Source: Actinomycetota bacterium | GTDB lineage: Bacteria > Actinomycetota > Acidimicrobiia > Acidimicrobiales > Ilumatobacteraceae | Direction of reading: 5' to 3' | Length of the DNA: 35,844 nucleotides | Assembly: GCA_005787785.1 (NCBI GenBank) | Contig: SXZT01000137.1 | Coordinates: 1 to 35,844, forward strand | Shown here: one piece after another, positions 1-8,405 of the stretch | Layout of the letters: each line of letters begins with the position of its first letter | Position numbering within the stretch: position 1 is the stretch's first letter | The notes under the pieces: generated by a model | What the model was told of the DNA's origin: nothing | Databases searched by the model: none | What the model saw: only the letters and a program-made list of their open reading frames with translations | Made by a program: the position numbers and the translations under genes

Positions 1-1196
1 AGCGTGAGACCGTTCTTGCCGGTGATGTCGACATTGACGATTGCGCCGGTCATTGCGTCGAAGCCGGTGGCGTAGACGATCGAGTCGAACTCGATCGATT
101 CGCCGTCGAAGTCGATCCCCGTCTCGGTGATCGACGTGATTGCCTTCTTGCGGATGTCGACGAGCCGAACGTGCGGCATGTTGAAGACTTCGAAGTAATT
201 CGTGTCCATGCACGGGCGCTTCGTGCCGTACGCGTGACCGCGGGGGCTGAGAGTCTCGGCGGTTTCGGGGTCCTTCACCACCTCATGGATCTTCGAGCGC
301 ATGAAATCGCAGACAACCTCGTTGGCCGCGCGGTTGATGCCGACGTCTGTGAAGGTCGCGCCGATTTGCAGCAGTTCACCCTTGCGCCAGGACTTCTCGA
401 GCATCGCGAAAGCTTCCTCGCGCGAGACCGCGAGTGCCGAGACGGTTGCCATCTCCATCGGCACCCCGGTCGGCGACATCCGCGCTTCGTTCTGGTAGGC
501 GATGCGGTCGGCCTTCAGGCGCGCGACACGGTCGGGGGGCTGCGGACCGTTGTAGGCCGGCATCGAGAAGTTCGGTGTGCGTTGGAAGACGACGAGTTGT
601 TTCGCCTGCGCGGCAATGTGGGGCATCGATTGGATGGCCGACGATCCGGTACCGATGACGGCGACGCGCTGCCCGGTGAAGTCGACGCCTTCGTGGGGCC
701 AGCGACCGGTCACGTAGACGTTGCCCTTGAAACGATCCGTACCCGGGATGTCGGGGTCTTTGGGTACGGAGAGACAGCCGGTGGCCATCACGTAGTGACG
801 GCAGTTGATGGTCTCGCCCGTCGAGGTGTGGATCGTCCACTTCTTTGCCGAGTCGTCCCATGCGGCTTTGTCGACACGAACCTCGAAGTCGATACCCGAG
901 TAGAGATCGTGTTTCTTCGCCACGTGCTGCGCGTAGCGCAGGATCTCGGGTTGCGCCGCGTGCTTTTCCGACCACTGCCATTCGTCGAGCAGTTCGGGAT
1001 CCCACGTGTATTGGTAGTCCGTAGTCGCGATGTCGCAACGCGCACCCGGGTAGCGGTTCCAGTACCACGTGCCACCCACGTCGTCGCCGGCCTCGAGCAC
1101 CCGCGAGGAGAACCCGTGCTTGCGCAACTCGTGCAGCAGGTACATGCCGGCGAACCCCGCCCCGACGACAACGACGTCGACGTCTTTCTCAGCCAT
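1..1196 (-). CDS. Flavin-containing (Baeyer-Villiger type) monooxygenase, C-terminus beyond the window
   Basis: The first 398 residues are visible and the 3' end lies off the left edge. The N-terminal FAD Rossmann motif GAGFAG (residues 12-17) is followed by GGTWYWNRYPGARCD (41-55), which is typical of type I Baeyer-Villiger monooxygenases, and by a second dinucleotide motif GTGSSA (182-187) for NADPH. Family members insert an oxygen atom next to a ketone using NADPH and O2. The family fingerprint FxGxxxHxxxWP reads FKGNVYVTGRWP (156-167), so valine replaces the usual histidine. The ATG start is supported by a purine-rich GGGGGAAG ribosome-binding site a few bases upstream. The physiological substrate cannot be told from the sequence. 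The class is confident; strict Baeyer-Villiger activity is less sure. Confidence 0.85.
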   Translation of the reverse strand, partial: MAEKDVDVVVVGAGFAGMYLLHELRKHGFSSRVLEAGDDVGGTWYWNRYPGARCDIATTDYQYTWDPELLDEWQWSEKHAAQPEILRYAQHVAKKHDLYSGIDFEVRVDKAAWDDSAKKWTIHTSTGETINCRHYVMATGCLSVPKDPDIPGTDRFKGNVYVTGRWPHEGVDFTGQRVAVIGTGSSAIQSMPHIAAQAKQLVVFQRTPNFSMPAYNGPQPPDRVARLKADRIAYQNEARMSPTGVPMEMATVSALAVSREEAFAMLEKSWRKGELLQIGATFTDVGINRAANEVVCDFMRSKIHEVVKDPETAETLSPRGHAYGTKRPCMDTNYFEVFNMPHVRLVDIRKKAITSITETGIDFDGESIEFDSIVYATGFDAMTGAIVNVDITGKNGLT

Positions 1197-1240
1197 GTTG
1201 CTTCCCCCTGGTCGGCCCCCCGGCCGTCTTCTTCGCTTCG

Positions 1241-1246
1241 ACGTTA
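1241..1246 (-). promoter_or_regulatory. Probable -10 element (TAACGT) of the monooxygenase gene
   Basis: TAACGT on the minus strand lies 44 bases upstream of the monooxygenase ATG. It matches the TANNNT -10 pattern seen before many genes here. It would give a leader of roughly 38 bases carrying the GGGGGAAG ribosome-binding site. No clear -35 box is seen. Confidence 0.4.
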
Positions 1247-1268
1247 GTCGCCGCAATCCGGGTGGGTG

Positions 1269-2501
1269 TCAGTCGCCACCGTCGAGATCGGCCAAGGAAA
1301 CACGGACATTCGAAGGCATCGGGGGCAGGCGCAGGGCGAAGAGCCACGTCAAGACCACGAACGCCGTCGCACCCCACATCGCCAGGGCCAGGCCACCCCA
1401 CAGATAGAGGAGTCCCGAGAGCAGCGTGCCGACGAGGCGCCCGGCCGCGTTCGCCGAGTAATAAAAGCCGACGTCGAGGGCGACCTCGTCGTCGTCGGAG
1501 AAGGCAAGGACGAGGAACGAGTGCAGGGACGAGTTCATCGCGAACACGACACCGAAGACGATGAGGCCCGCGACGATGGCGATCTTCACCGCCACGTCGA
1601 ACGCAACGAGGCTCGCAATCGTCGCCGCAACCACGGCGAGGACCAGGGCCCATTCGCGCGCCGAGCGCACTTCGTCGACTGCAGTTTGTCTCAACGTGAG
1701 AATCCTCGGCGCCGACGACTGCACGACGCCGTAACCGATCACCCACAACGCAAGAAACGCGCCGACGGTTCGGTCTGACCAGCCGAGAACGTCAGAGAGA
1801 AAGACGGGCAGGGCAACAACAAACCAGATGTCACGCGACCCGAAGAGAAAGAAACGCGCGACCGACAACCGGTTGATCGCCGTCGACTTCGACAGCACCG
1901 ACCGCAGGGGCGGCTTCTTCTTCGACTTGCCGATGTCCTCGTTCAGGAACACCAGAAGAACAACGACCATCGCGGCGAGCGCGCCGCTCATCAACCACAG
2001 CGCGCCGTCATAGCCGACTCCCGCCAAGAGCGCCGCCCCGAGAAAGAAGCCGACTCCCTTCAGCGCGTTCTTCGAACCGGTGAGAATTGCAACGAGACGG
2101 AACAACGATCCATCGCCCGCGACGGTCTTCACCGCGCTCTTCGAGCTCATCTTCGTGAGGTCCTTTGCGACTCCGGAAAGTGCCTGCATCGCCATCACGA
2201 AGGCAACCGACAGCCAGCGTTCCCATGAACTCGATTCGGCCGACAGGGCCATCAACGCCACGATCTGGAGTACGAGCCCGGCGACGAGTGTGCGGTTGAG
2301 GCCACGCCGGGAACCAACCCACCCGCCCAGCAGGTTCGTGAGTATGCCCATGAACTCGTAGGCGAGAAACAGGAAAGCGATCGCCACGGCCGAGTATCCG
2401 AGGTCGTTGAAGTGCAACAACACGAGCATGCGCAGTGCACCGTCGGTCAGCGTGAAGGTCCAGTACCCCGCGGTGACGAGGGCGTAGTTACGCAACTTCA
2501 C
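1269..2501 (-). CDS. arsJ: Organoarsenical efflux MFS transporter ArsJ
   Basis: This is a major facilitator protein of 410 residues with about 12 hydrophobic segments. Its N-terminus ([20 protein letters not shown]) and the downstream LHFNDLGYS and [14 protein letters not shown] stretches match the ArsJ family. ArsJ exports 1-arseno-3-phosphoglycerate, which breaks down outside the cell and releases arsenate. The assignment is reinforced by the gene directly upstream, a GAPDH, which is the standard ArsJ partner. I chose the GTG at 2501 because it overlaps the GAPDH stop codon (GTGA), which implies translational coupling; the open frame extends 23 codons further upstream without need. The gene is third in the arsRC-gapdh-arsJ operon. 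Confidence 0.88.
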   Translation of the reverse strand: MKLRNYALVTAGYWTFTLTDGALRMLVLLHFNDLGYSAVAIAFLFLAYEFMGILTNLLGGWVGSRRGLNRTLVAGLVLQIVALMALSAESSSWERWLSVAFVMAMQALSGVAKDLTKMSSKSAVKTVAGDGSLFRLVAILTGSKNALKGVGFFLGAALLAGVGYDGALWLMSGALAAMVVVLLVFLNEDIGKSKKKPPLRSVLSKSTAINRLSVARFFLFGSRDIWFVVALPVFLSDVLGWSDRTVGAFLALWVIGYGVVQSSAPRILTLRQTAVDEVRSAREWALVLAVVAATIASLVAFDVAVKIAIVAGLIVFGVVFAMNSSLHSFLVLAFSDDDEVALDVGFYYSANAAGRLVGTLLSGLLYLWGGLALAMWGATAFVVLTWLFALRLPPMPSNVRVSLADLDGGD

Positions 2502-3508
2502 AGCGAGGCGCCGACTTTCATGGCCAGTTCGGCCATGCGATGGGCGTAGCCGAACTCGTTGTCGTACCACACGAGAACCTTCACCATCCGTCCGTCGATG
2601 ACCATCGTCGAGGGTCCGTCGACGATTCCCGATCGTGGGTCGTTTACGAAGTCCGCCGAGACGAGCGGGCGAGATTCGTAGCCGAGAATTCCACGCAGTT
2701 CGCCGTTCGATGCAGCTTCGAGGAGGCTGTTCACTTCGTCGACGGTCACGTCACGATTCATCGTGAATACACAGTCGGTGAGCGAGGCGTTGAGCAGCGG
2801 AACGCGTACTGCGACACCATTGAGTTTCCCCTTCAGTTCGGGGTAGATCATCGTGATGGCAGTGGCGGACCCCGTCGACGTGGGGACGAGAGAGTTCAGT
2901 GCCGAGCGTGCGCGTCGGAGGTCTTTGTGCGGGGCGTCGACGATCACCTGAGTGTTCGTCACATCGTGCACCGTGGTGATGGCTCCCCGCTCGATGCCGA
3001 TCTTCTCGTGCAGCACCTTCACGACCGGGGCGAGACAATTGGTGGTGCACGATGCTGCGGTGACGATGCGGTGGATCGCGGGGTCGTACAGATGGTCGTT
3101 GCAACCCATCACGATGTTGAGAACGCCTTCGCTCTTCACAGGGCATGCAACGACAACCTTCTCGGCCCCATTGACGAGATGCGGTTCGATATCGGCCGAA
3201 GTCTTGAACTTTCCCGACGACTCAATGACGACGTCGACACCGATGTCACCCCACGGAATGTCAGCCGGCTTGGTGTGCTCGCTGAAACCGATGCTTCGAC
3301 CGTCGACGATGAGCACGTTGCCCGAAGTTGCGACCGATCCCCTGTAACGGCCGTGCACAGTGTCGAATTCGAGAAGGTGGGCGGCCGCCTCGACTCCACC
3401 CTTCACCTCGTTCACGTGCACAACTTCTGTCCCCAACCGGTGCTGCAACGCCCGCATCGTCAACCGTCCGATGCGACCAAAGCCGTTGATTCCGATTCGC
3501 ACGGTCAT
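2498..3508 (-). CDS. ArsJ-associated glyceraldehyde-3-phosphate dehydrogenase
   Basis: This is a full-length GAPDH of 336 residues. It has the NAD-binding GFGRIGR motif (9-15), the catalytic cysteine in ASCTTNC (Cys154) and the histidine in [10 protein letters not shown] (His181). C-terminal [12 protein letters not shown] is also standard. In ars operons this paralogue uses arsenate in place of phosphate and makes 1-arseno-3-phosphoglycerate, which ArsJ exports. It overlaps arsRC upstream by 4 bases (ATGA) and arsJ downstream by 4 bases, so the three genes are probably co-translated. The glycolytic GAPDH is expected elsewhere with pgk and tpi; none of those is near here. The arsenic role rests on context, the enzyme class on sequence. 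Confidence 0.9.
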   Translation of the reverse strand: MTVRIGINGFGRIGRLTMRALQHRLGTEVVHVNEVKGGVEAAAHLLEFDTVHGRYRGSVATSGNVLIVDGRSIGFSEHTKPADIPWGDIGVDVVIESSGKFKTSADIEPHLVNGAEKVVVACPVKSEGVLNIVMGCNDHLYDPAIHRIVTAASCTTNCLAPVVKVLHEKIGIERGAITTVHDVTNTQVIVDAPHKDLRRARSALNSLVPTSTGSATAITMIYPELKGKLNGVAVRVPLLNASLTDCVFTMNRDVTVDEVNSLLEAASNGELRGILGYESRPLVSADFVNDPRSGIVDGPSTMVIDGRMVKVLVWYDNEFGYAHRMAELAMKVGASL

Positions 3509-4194
3509 CGCCCCTCCGCCTTTCCATGTCGGCCACCCGCGAGGGGCACACCGATTCGTGTCATTCGTTCATTCAGTTCGTCGATCACGGCATCGAACGC
3601 AGTCGACTTCTTCGATGCCGAAGGTGCGGGTATCGACCAGTGCCACCAGTCGTCGCGTGGTTCGAGCTCTTCGTGCACGAGGTCGCAGACAGTGATGACC
3701 TGCACTCCACGAGGAACACGTCCCAGTGCAGTCGGCACGGCGGACTCGAGTGAGGCACCCGCTCGCGTCGCCGCGGCAATCGCCCCGGGGTGAACGGCCG
3801 TCGCCGGATGCGTACCTGCCGACCGAGCCAGCCGCCCGCTGCGTGTGCACCACAGGGCGGACGCCAATTGTGAACGTGCCGAGTTTCGGGTGCAGAGAAA
3901 CAACACCTCCTTGTGCGGCAACGATGCCGGAGGGCCCATCAACTCGACCGCTGCCGATGTCAGACGGACATAGCGTCGCCGCGCGTCGCCAGCCGAGACG
4001 ACTCTCTCAACCGCAGACGATGCTTCGAGCACGTCGAGATGGTGGGCAAGGAGATTCGATTTCAAACTGAACCGCTGCGCCAACTCGGTGGGCGAACGGT
4101 CACTGAATCGCAGTTCCTCGGCGATCGCGAGCCGTGTTTCGTCGCCCAGAGCCGCGTGAAGCTGCGCGCGAGATTCGATCGACTTTTTCTTCAC
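3505..4194 (-). CDS. ArsR-family repressor fused to an ArsC-like (low-molecular-weight phosphatase) domain
   Basis: An N-terminal winged helix-turn-helix of the ArsR type ([15 protein letters not shown], then the recognition region [15 protein letters not shown]) is fused to a low-molecular-weight phosphatase or arsenate-reductase domain that starts at [19 protein letters not shown]. Counting from an alternative TTG start at 4206, the P-loop nucleophile is Cys105 with Arg111, and another cysteine is in [10 protein letters not shown] (Cys174). There is no cysteine before Cys105, so the usual ArsR arsenite thiol site is absent. The general-acid region reads HWSIPAPS where related enzymes have an Asp-Pro. 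I list the GTG at 4194 (229 residues); TTG 4206 would give 233 residues and would lie inside the operator. It is the first gene of the ars operon and its probable autoregulator. Confidence 0.85.
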   Translation of the reverse strand: MKKKSIESRAQLHAALGDETRLAIAEELRFSDRSPTELAQRFSLKSNLLAHHLDVLEASSAVERVVSAGDARRRYVRLTSAAVELMGPPASLPHKEVLFLCTRNSARSQLASALWCTRSGRLARSAGTHPATAVHPGAIAAATRAGASLESAVPTALGRVPRGVQVITVCDLVHEELEPRDDWWHWSIPAPSASKKSTAFDAVIDELNERMTRIGVPLAGGRHGKAEGR

Positions 4195-4198
4195 AGTT

Positions 4199-4220
4199 TT
4201 ACTCAACCATTGTTGAGTAA
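4199..4220. promoter_or_regulatory. Palindromic operator of the ars operon
   Basis: TTACTCAAC and its exact reverse complement GTTGAGTAA flank a 4-base spacer (CATT). The site covers the probable promoter and start of the arsRC gene. On the minus strand it contains TACTCA, which lies 7 bases before the alternative TTG start. Dimeric ArsR regulators bind such interrupted palindromes, so this is probably the autoregulatory site. Confidence 0.65.
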
Positions 4221-4271
4221 TTTTTGCAAGATCGCCCGGGCAAACTCTTGGTGAACTCTCGCCGCCGATCG

Positions 4272-4277
4272 CTACGC
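4272..4277 (+). promoter_or_regulatory. -10 element (TACGCT) of the DrrAB-like exporter, leaderless
   Basis: TACGCT ends 7 bases before the GTG start of the ABC ATPase gene, with no ribosome-binding site in between. That spacing places transcription initiation at the start codon, as in leaderless actinobacterial genes. Confidence 0.5.
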
Positions 4278-4284
4278 TGGAACC

Positions 4285-5271
4285 GTGAGTCAGACGACGA
4301 TCGCGCAGAACACGACGGAATTGGCGGTCGAGACGAGCGCGATCATCAAGCGATACGGCAACGTCACCGCTCTCGACGGCCTCGACCTCGCGGTGCCCGC
4401 AGGTACGGTGCTAGGGCTGTTGGGCCCGAACGGTGCCGGCAAGACAACAGCGGTGTCGGTCCTGACGACCCTCATCAAGCCTGATGGTGGTTGGGCCCGC
4501 GTTGCCGGTGTCGACGTGGCCAAGGAACCGCAGCGCGTGCGTTCGCTCATCGGCCTGTCGGGCCAGTACGCCGCAGTCGACGAACACCTCACCGCGACCG
4601 AGAACCTGGAAATGATCGGGTGTCTCTACGGCATGAAACGTCGCGAAGCGCGTCGGCGCGCGAACGACCTCATCGAACAATTCCGCCTCACCGACTCGGC
4701 GAACCGACCCCTGAAGACGTTCTCCGGAGGCATGCGCCGGCGCATCGACCTCGCGGGTGCACTGCTCGCGAGCCCGCCGGTGCTGTTCCTCGACGAACCG
4801 ACGACCGGCCTCGACCCGCGCAGTCGTGGCGAGCTGTGGGACGCGATCCGCGACCGCGTGTCGGGCGGAACGACGGTTGTGCTCACCACCCAGTACCTGG
4901 AAGAAGCCGACCAGTTGGCCAACGAAATCGTGGTGATCGACCACGGTCGCGCCATCGCCCGAGGGACCTCTCAGGAACTGAAACGGCACGTCGGTGGCGA
5001 GCACCTCGACGTTCACCTCGCGCGACCCGAGGACATTTCTCGTGTCGAATCCATCGTGGCCTCGGTCGCGGTGGGTGCGGTGCGCATCGTCGCCGACGAG
5101 TCACTCGTGTCGGTGCCGGTTGCGAACGGAGTCGACGCGCTCGCGTCGGTTCTCGCATCCCTGCAATCCGACGGTGTCGACGTCGTCGACATCGGACTTC
5201 GCCGACCGACACTCGACGACGTCTTCATGGAACTCACGGGACACGCCGCCGAAGAGGAGGCCGCGTCGTGA
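4285..5271 (+). CDS. ABC transporter ATP-binding protein, DrrA-like
   Basis: This 328-residue ATPase has Walker A GPNGAGKT (47-54), signature SGGM (147-150), Walker B VLFLDEP (166-172) and the H-loop region reading LTTQYLEEAD, where glutamine replaces histidine as is common in DrrA-type proteins. The C-terminal 80 residues form the extra domain found in daunorubicin-resistance-type exporters, ending in RRPTLDDVFMELTG. It should power export by the membrane protein encoded next, whose GTG start overlaps this stop codon. The substrate is unknown; lipids, polyketides and drugs are all handled by this family. It is transcribed divergently from the ars operon with its own promoter, so a link to arsenic is not implied. 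Confidence 0.9.
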   Translation: MSQTTIAQNTTELAVETSAIIKRYGNVTALDGLDLAVPAGTVLGLLGPNGAGKTTAVSVLTTLIKPDGGWARVAGVDVAKEPQRVRSLIGLSGQYAAVDEHLTATENLEMIGCLYGMKRREARRRANDLIEQFRLTDSANRPLKTFSGGMRRRIDLAGALLASPPVLFLDEPTTGLDPRSRGELWDAIRDRVSGGTTVVLTTQYLEEADQLANEIVVIDHGRAIARGTSQELKRHVGGEHLDVHLARPEDISRVESIVASVAVGAVRIVADESLVSVPVANGVDALASVLASLQSDGVDVVDIGLRRPTLDDVFMELTGHAAEEEAAS

Positions 5272-6059
5272 CAATGCTCCGCGATGCCGCGACGATCGCC
5301 CGACGGAACATGATCCGCATCGGCCGCGTACCGGAAGTCATGGTGTTCGTCCTCGTGCAGCCGTTGATGTTCGTGTTGTTGTTTGCCTACGTCTTCGGCG
5401 GGTCGATCGACATTCCCGGTGGCAGTTACCGCGAGTTCCTGATCGCGGGCATCTTCGCCCAGACCGTCGTCTTCGGCGCCACCTTCACCGCGTCCGGACT
5501 CGCCGAAGACGTTCAGAAGGGTCTCATCAACCGCTTCAGGTCGTTGCCGATGGCGCGGTCGGCCGTCGTCGCCGGACGCACGGCAAGTGACGTTGTCTAC
5601 AACGGATTGTCGGTCGTCATCATGTCGATCGCGGGTTTGGCTGTTGGTTGGCGCATCCGTGGGTCGATTCTCGACGCGGTCGTCGCCTACCTGCTGCTGC
5701 TGTTCTTTTCGTATTCGTTCTCGTGGGTGATGGCCTGTCTGGGGCTCATGGTGCCGACGCCCGAGGTGGTGAACAACGCGACGTTCATCGTGCTGTTCCC
5801 GATGACGTTCATCGCCAACACCTTCGTCCCCTCCGACAACCTGCCCGGGGTCCTGCGGACGGTCGCCGAATGGAACCCCGTGTCGACGCTGACGCACGCC
5901 GTCCGTGTGCGCTTCGGGAATCTGCCCGCAGGCACACCCGAACCGACGTCGTGGCCGTTGCAGAACGCGATGCTGTACTCGCTTGCGTGGGCGGTCTTGC
6001 TGATCGTGGTCTTTGCCCCGATCGCCACTCGCCTGTATCAACGCACCGACAAACGCTGA
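5268..6059 (+). CDS. ABC-2 type transporter permease, DrrB-like
   Basis: This 263-residue membrane protein has about six hydrophobic segments and the ABC-2 family stretch FIVLFPMTFIANTFVPSDNL followed by LPGVLRTVAEWNPVSTLTHAVR. It starts at a GTG that overlaps the ATPase stop by 4 bases and is preceded by AGGAGG at 5255-5260, a near-consensus ribosome-binding site 7 bases away. With the upstream ATPase it would form a homodimeric DrrAB-type exporter. A 264-codon frame fits the usual family length. The open frame runs much further upstream but only as a shadow of the ATPase gene. Confidence 0.88.
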   Translation: MTMLRDAATIARRNMIRIGRVPEVMVFVLVQPLMFVLLFAYVFGGSIDIPGGSYREFLIAGIFAQTVVFGATFTASGLAEDVQKGLINRFRSLPMARSAVVAGRTASDVVYNGLSVVIMSIAGLAVGWRIRGSILDAVVAYLLLLFFSYSFSWVMACLGLMVPTPEVVNNATFIVLFPMTFIANTFVPSDNLPGVLRTVAEWNPVSTLTHAVRVRFGNLPAGTPEPTSWPLQNAMLYSLAWAVLLIVVFAPIATRLYQRTDKR

Positions 6060-6064
6060 TTGAT

Positions 6065-6087
6065 TTCGGGCGGAGAGTCGCCCCGAA
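6065..6087. terminator. Possible bidirectional terminator between convergent genes
   Basis: An imperfect stem (TTCGGG-CG paired with CG-C-CCCGAA, one bulged C, loop GAGAGT) lies 5 bases after the permease stop and before the stop of the convergent membrane-protein gene. There is no T-run, so this is a weak call. Confidence 0.3.
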
Positions 6088-6099
6088 CCGAAACTCGGC

Positions 6100-7011
6100 C
6101 TATTTGTATCGGCTGAGGAATCCTTCAATTGGAAGTCCGACGCGCGGTGTCTCGACACTGACGTCCTGGGTCGAAAGAACCGCAAACCACATGCCCGTGA
6201 CTACCGCGACGGACGCACCAACCTGCAGCCATTTCAATCCTCGTCGAGGCCCACTGGGATACAACCCGATCAAAACGAGCAGGGCCACTGTGATGACAAC
6301 GAATGTTGCGACGACGACTTCCGGCACCAAGGGCCACGTCGATGAAAGACGACTGCGTCGAGCAACCTGGAAGTCATCAACCTGTCCCAGCATACGATTC
6401 AGATCTCGCTCGGAAACAATGTCGGCTTCTTCGATTGCGATGATGGCGCTGCGAATGTCAAGGGCTTGTTGTTCTGCCGAGTCACGCTTGATCACCATTG
6501 GCGCATTGAGGGCGGAATTTTTGACCCGTTGCTTGCGCTCCAGTGACCCGGTGTCCTGGTTGAAGCCCTTGATTCCGTTTTTCGATAATTCCGTGTCGCG
6601 AATGGTCTCGACGTACGTCGTGATCTTGGTCAGAGCCCCGCGGAGAGTTTCATCTTGCTCGTAGTCAAGAATCGACTCAGCGAGTGCCGACAGTGAGGCC
6701 AACTCGCTTTTCAAGTTTGCCGTGGCCGAGCCCGCACCCTGCCACGCGGTGACATTGGCAAACGATCCGATGAAGATGAATGCAGCACCAACGAAACGAA
6801 TCGCTGCAGTCATGAGACTGTCGTCTGCACGCGACTCCGCGTTCCAACGTCGTGCCCTCAGCGCAAAAATGGTCGCGATCGAGATACACGGCACGAACGA
6901 GATCAGAAGTCGGACGCCGCCTGACGACTGCAGAATTGACCGGTACACCACAGCGAAGGTACCAGCCAGCTTTTTGATTGTCAGCGCAGACGACAAGCGA
7001 AGGGCGCTCAT
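6100..7011 (-). CDS. Four-helix membrane protein, possibly DUF4239 (bestrophin-like) family
   Basis: The protein has 303 residues with two hydrophobic segments in the N-terminal third (near GGVRLLISFVPCISIATIFA and TAAIRFVGAAFIFIGSFA), a soluble alpha-helical middle with LKSELASLSALAESILDY, and two more hydrophobic segments at the C-terminus. The arrangement, and the RRSRLSSTWPLVPEV step before the third helix, resemble DUF4239 proteins, but the match is from memory and moderate. The ATG at 7011 is preceded by GAGGGG at a suitable distance; upstream codons of the open frame are not needed. The gene reads noticeably less GC-rich than its neighbours. Function unknown. Confidence 0.55.
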   Translation of the reverse strand: MSALRLSSALTIKKLAGTFAVVYRSILQSSGGVRLLISFVPCISIATIFALRARRWNAESRADDSLMTAAIRFVGAAFIFIGSFANVTAWQGAGSATANLKSELASLSALAESILDYEQDETLRGALTKITTYVETIRDTELSKNGIKGFNQDTGSLERKQRVKNSALNAPMVIKRDSAEQQALDIRSAIIAIEEADIVSERDLNRMLGQVDDFQVARRSRLSSTWPLVPEVVVATFVVITVALLVLIGLYPSGPRRGLKWLQVGASVAVVTGMWFAVLSTQDVSVETPRVGLPIEGFLSRYK

Positions 7012-7156
7012 CAACACGCCCCTCGGCTTTCCCAGGGCGGCCCTGTGCCCAGTGGGTTCCCCCGCCGGACCGACGCGAAGCGGGGTGTGACGATTGCACG
7101 CCAAAACGGTGGTGCCAGCCTTGGCAATTCAGAATTTGTCGTGACAGGCTCGAGAT

Positions 7157-8371
7157 ATGCAGTTCGACATCGCCATCATCGGTGGTGGCCCTGGTGGTTC
7201 GGCCGCGGCGATTTCGGCTGCGCGGGCCGGCCTTCGGGTGGTGCTGTGTGAAAAGGGCCCGTACGGTCGCGACAAGGTCTGCGGCGATGGGCTCACTCCA
7301 CGTGCCATCGCGGCACTGAACGAATTGGGCATCGATCATTCCGTTGCCCATCGCATCGACGGGCTGCGCATGATCGCAGGCAAGAAGCAACGCGAGTTGG
7401 CGTGGCCGACCACCGATCGATTCCCCAACCATGGTGCCGTGTGGCCGCGACAACGGTTCGACAACCACCTTCTCGACGTGGCGATCGCGGCGGGTGCCGA
7501 CGTTCGTTTCGGTGCCGAGGCCCTGCCCGTCATCGAGAACGAAACCGTCGTGGGCATCACGGTCAAGGGTGAGGTGCTGCGTTCATCCCTCGTGATCCTG
7601 GCGACCGGAGCCCAAGGCGCCGCAGCCAAGATGCTCGGCGCGGTTCGCGACCCCGACGAAACCTTCGGCCTGGCCATTCGTGCGTACGCTCCGACGCCCC
7701 GCCACGCCGAGCGTCATCTCGAGGCTTGCCTGAGTCTGCGCGACGAGCACGGCACGCCGATCCCCGGGTACGGATGGATGTTCCCCGCCGGAGACGGAAC
7801 GGTCAACATCGGAGTTGGTGCACTCAGCACGATGAAGGGCTTCAAGAAACTCAACCTCAACACACTGCTCGACCAGTACGCCTCGATCGTTCGCGACTCG
7901 TGGTCGCTCGGCGAATACGTCGACAAGCCCCGCGCCTGGCGACTGCCCATGAGCTGCGTTCGACGCCACGGCCCGGGATGGGTCGCCATCGGTGATGCGG
8001 CGGGTTTCGTCAACCCGATGAATGGCGAAGGCATCGACTACGCGCTCGAATCGGGAACCCTGGCCGTGAAGTGTTTCGTCGACGACCCCGCAACTGCACC
8101 GGCCGCGTACGACAGACAGGTCGGTGAACGCTTCGATTCCTTCCTGCGCACGGGACGCCGATTCAGCTTCATCATCGGTCACCCGTGGTTGTTGCGCCCG
8201 GGTTTGCGTGTCGCAGTGGGCACCCAGGCCGCGGCCGACATCACGCTTGCCGTCATGGGCAATCTCATCGACTCGAGCACACCGGGCGCTGCGGGACGCG
8301 TGATGCGACTGGCCGACACCACCCTGCGGATCAGCGATCCGCTGTTGCGTCGCACCCGCGCCAAGGCGTAG
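7157..8371 (+). CDS. Geranylgeranyl reductase family FAD-dependent oxidoreductase
   Basis: This is a 404-residue flavoprotein with the FAD motif IIGGGPGGSAAA (7-18), the family stretch DKVCGDGLTPRAI and the second FAD motif WVAIGDAAGFVNPMNGEGID. Members saturate isoprenoid double bonds; mycobacterial relatives (MenJ) reduce one double bond of menaquinone, and others act on geranylgeranyl chains. The substrate here is probably a menaquinone or polyprenyl chain, but this is inference. The ATG has no ribosome-binding site; CAGGCT lies 6 bases before it and could be a weak -10 box of a leaderless transcript. It ends convergently with the acyl-CoA dehydrogenase gene 34 bases away. Confidence 0.82.
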   Translation: MQFDIAIIGGGPGGSAAAISAARAGLRVVLCEKGPYGRDKVCGDGLTPRAIAALNELGIDHSVAHRIDGLRMIAGKKQRELAWPTTDRFPNHGAVWPRQRFDNHLLDVAIAAGADVRFGAEALPVIENETVVGITVKGEVLRSSLVILATGAQGAAAKMLGAVRDPDETFGLAIRAYAPTPRHAERHLEACLSLRDEHGTPIPGYGWMFPAGDGTVNIGVGALSTMKGFKKLNLNTLLDQYASIVRDSWSLGEYVDKPRAWRLPMSCVRRHGPGWVAIGDAAGFVNPMNGEGIDYALESGTLAVKCFVDDPATAPAAYDRQVGERFDSFLRTGRRFSFIIGHPWLLRPGLRVAVGTQAAADITLAVMGNLIDSSTPGAAGRVMRLADTTLRISDPLLRRTRAKA

Positions 8372-8405
8372 CCGCAGTCAACACGGCGTGAGCACCACCG
8401 TCACT

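Noticed and set aside
171-1247. Long plus-strand open frame opposite the flavin monooxygenase
   Set aside because: It is the antisense shadow of the monooxygenase, has Arg/Val-rich low-complexity composition and no recognisable domain.
4491-5267. Upstream extension of the permease frame through the ATPase gene
   Set aside because: The region is the ATPase gene in another frame; the overlapping GTG at 5268 with AGGAGG upstream is the natural start.
7033-7056. Short palindromes CAGGGC-G-GCCCTG and CCCA-G-TGGG between divergent genes
   Set aside because: Arms of 4-6 bases in GC-rich DNA are expected by chance; kept only as a remark on the membrane-protein gene.
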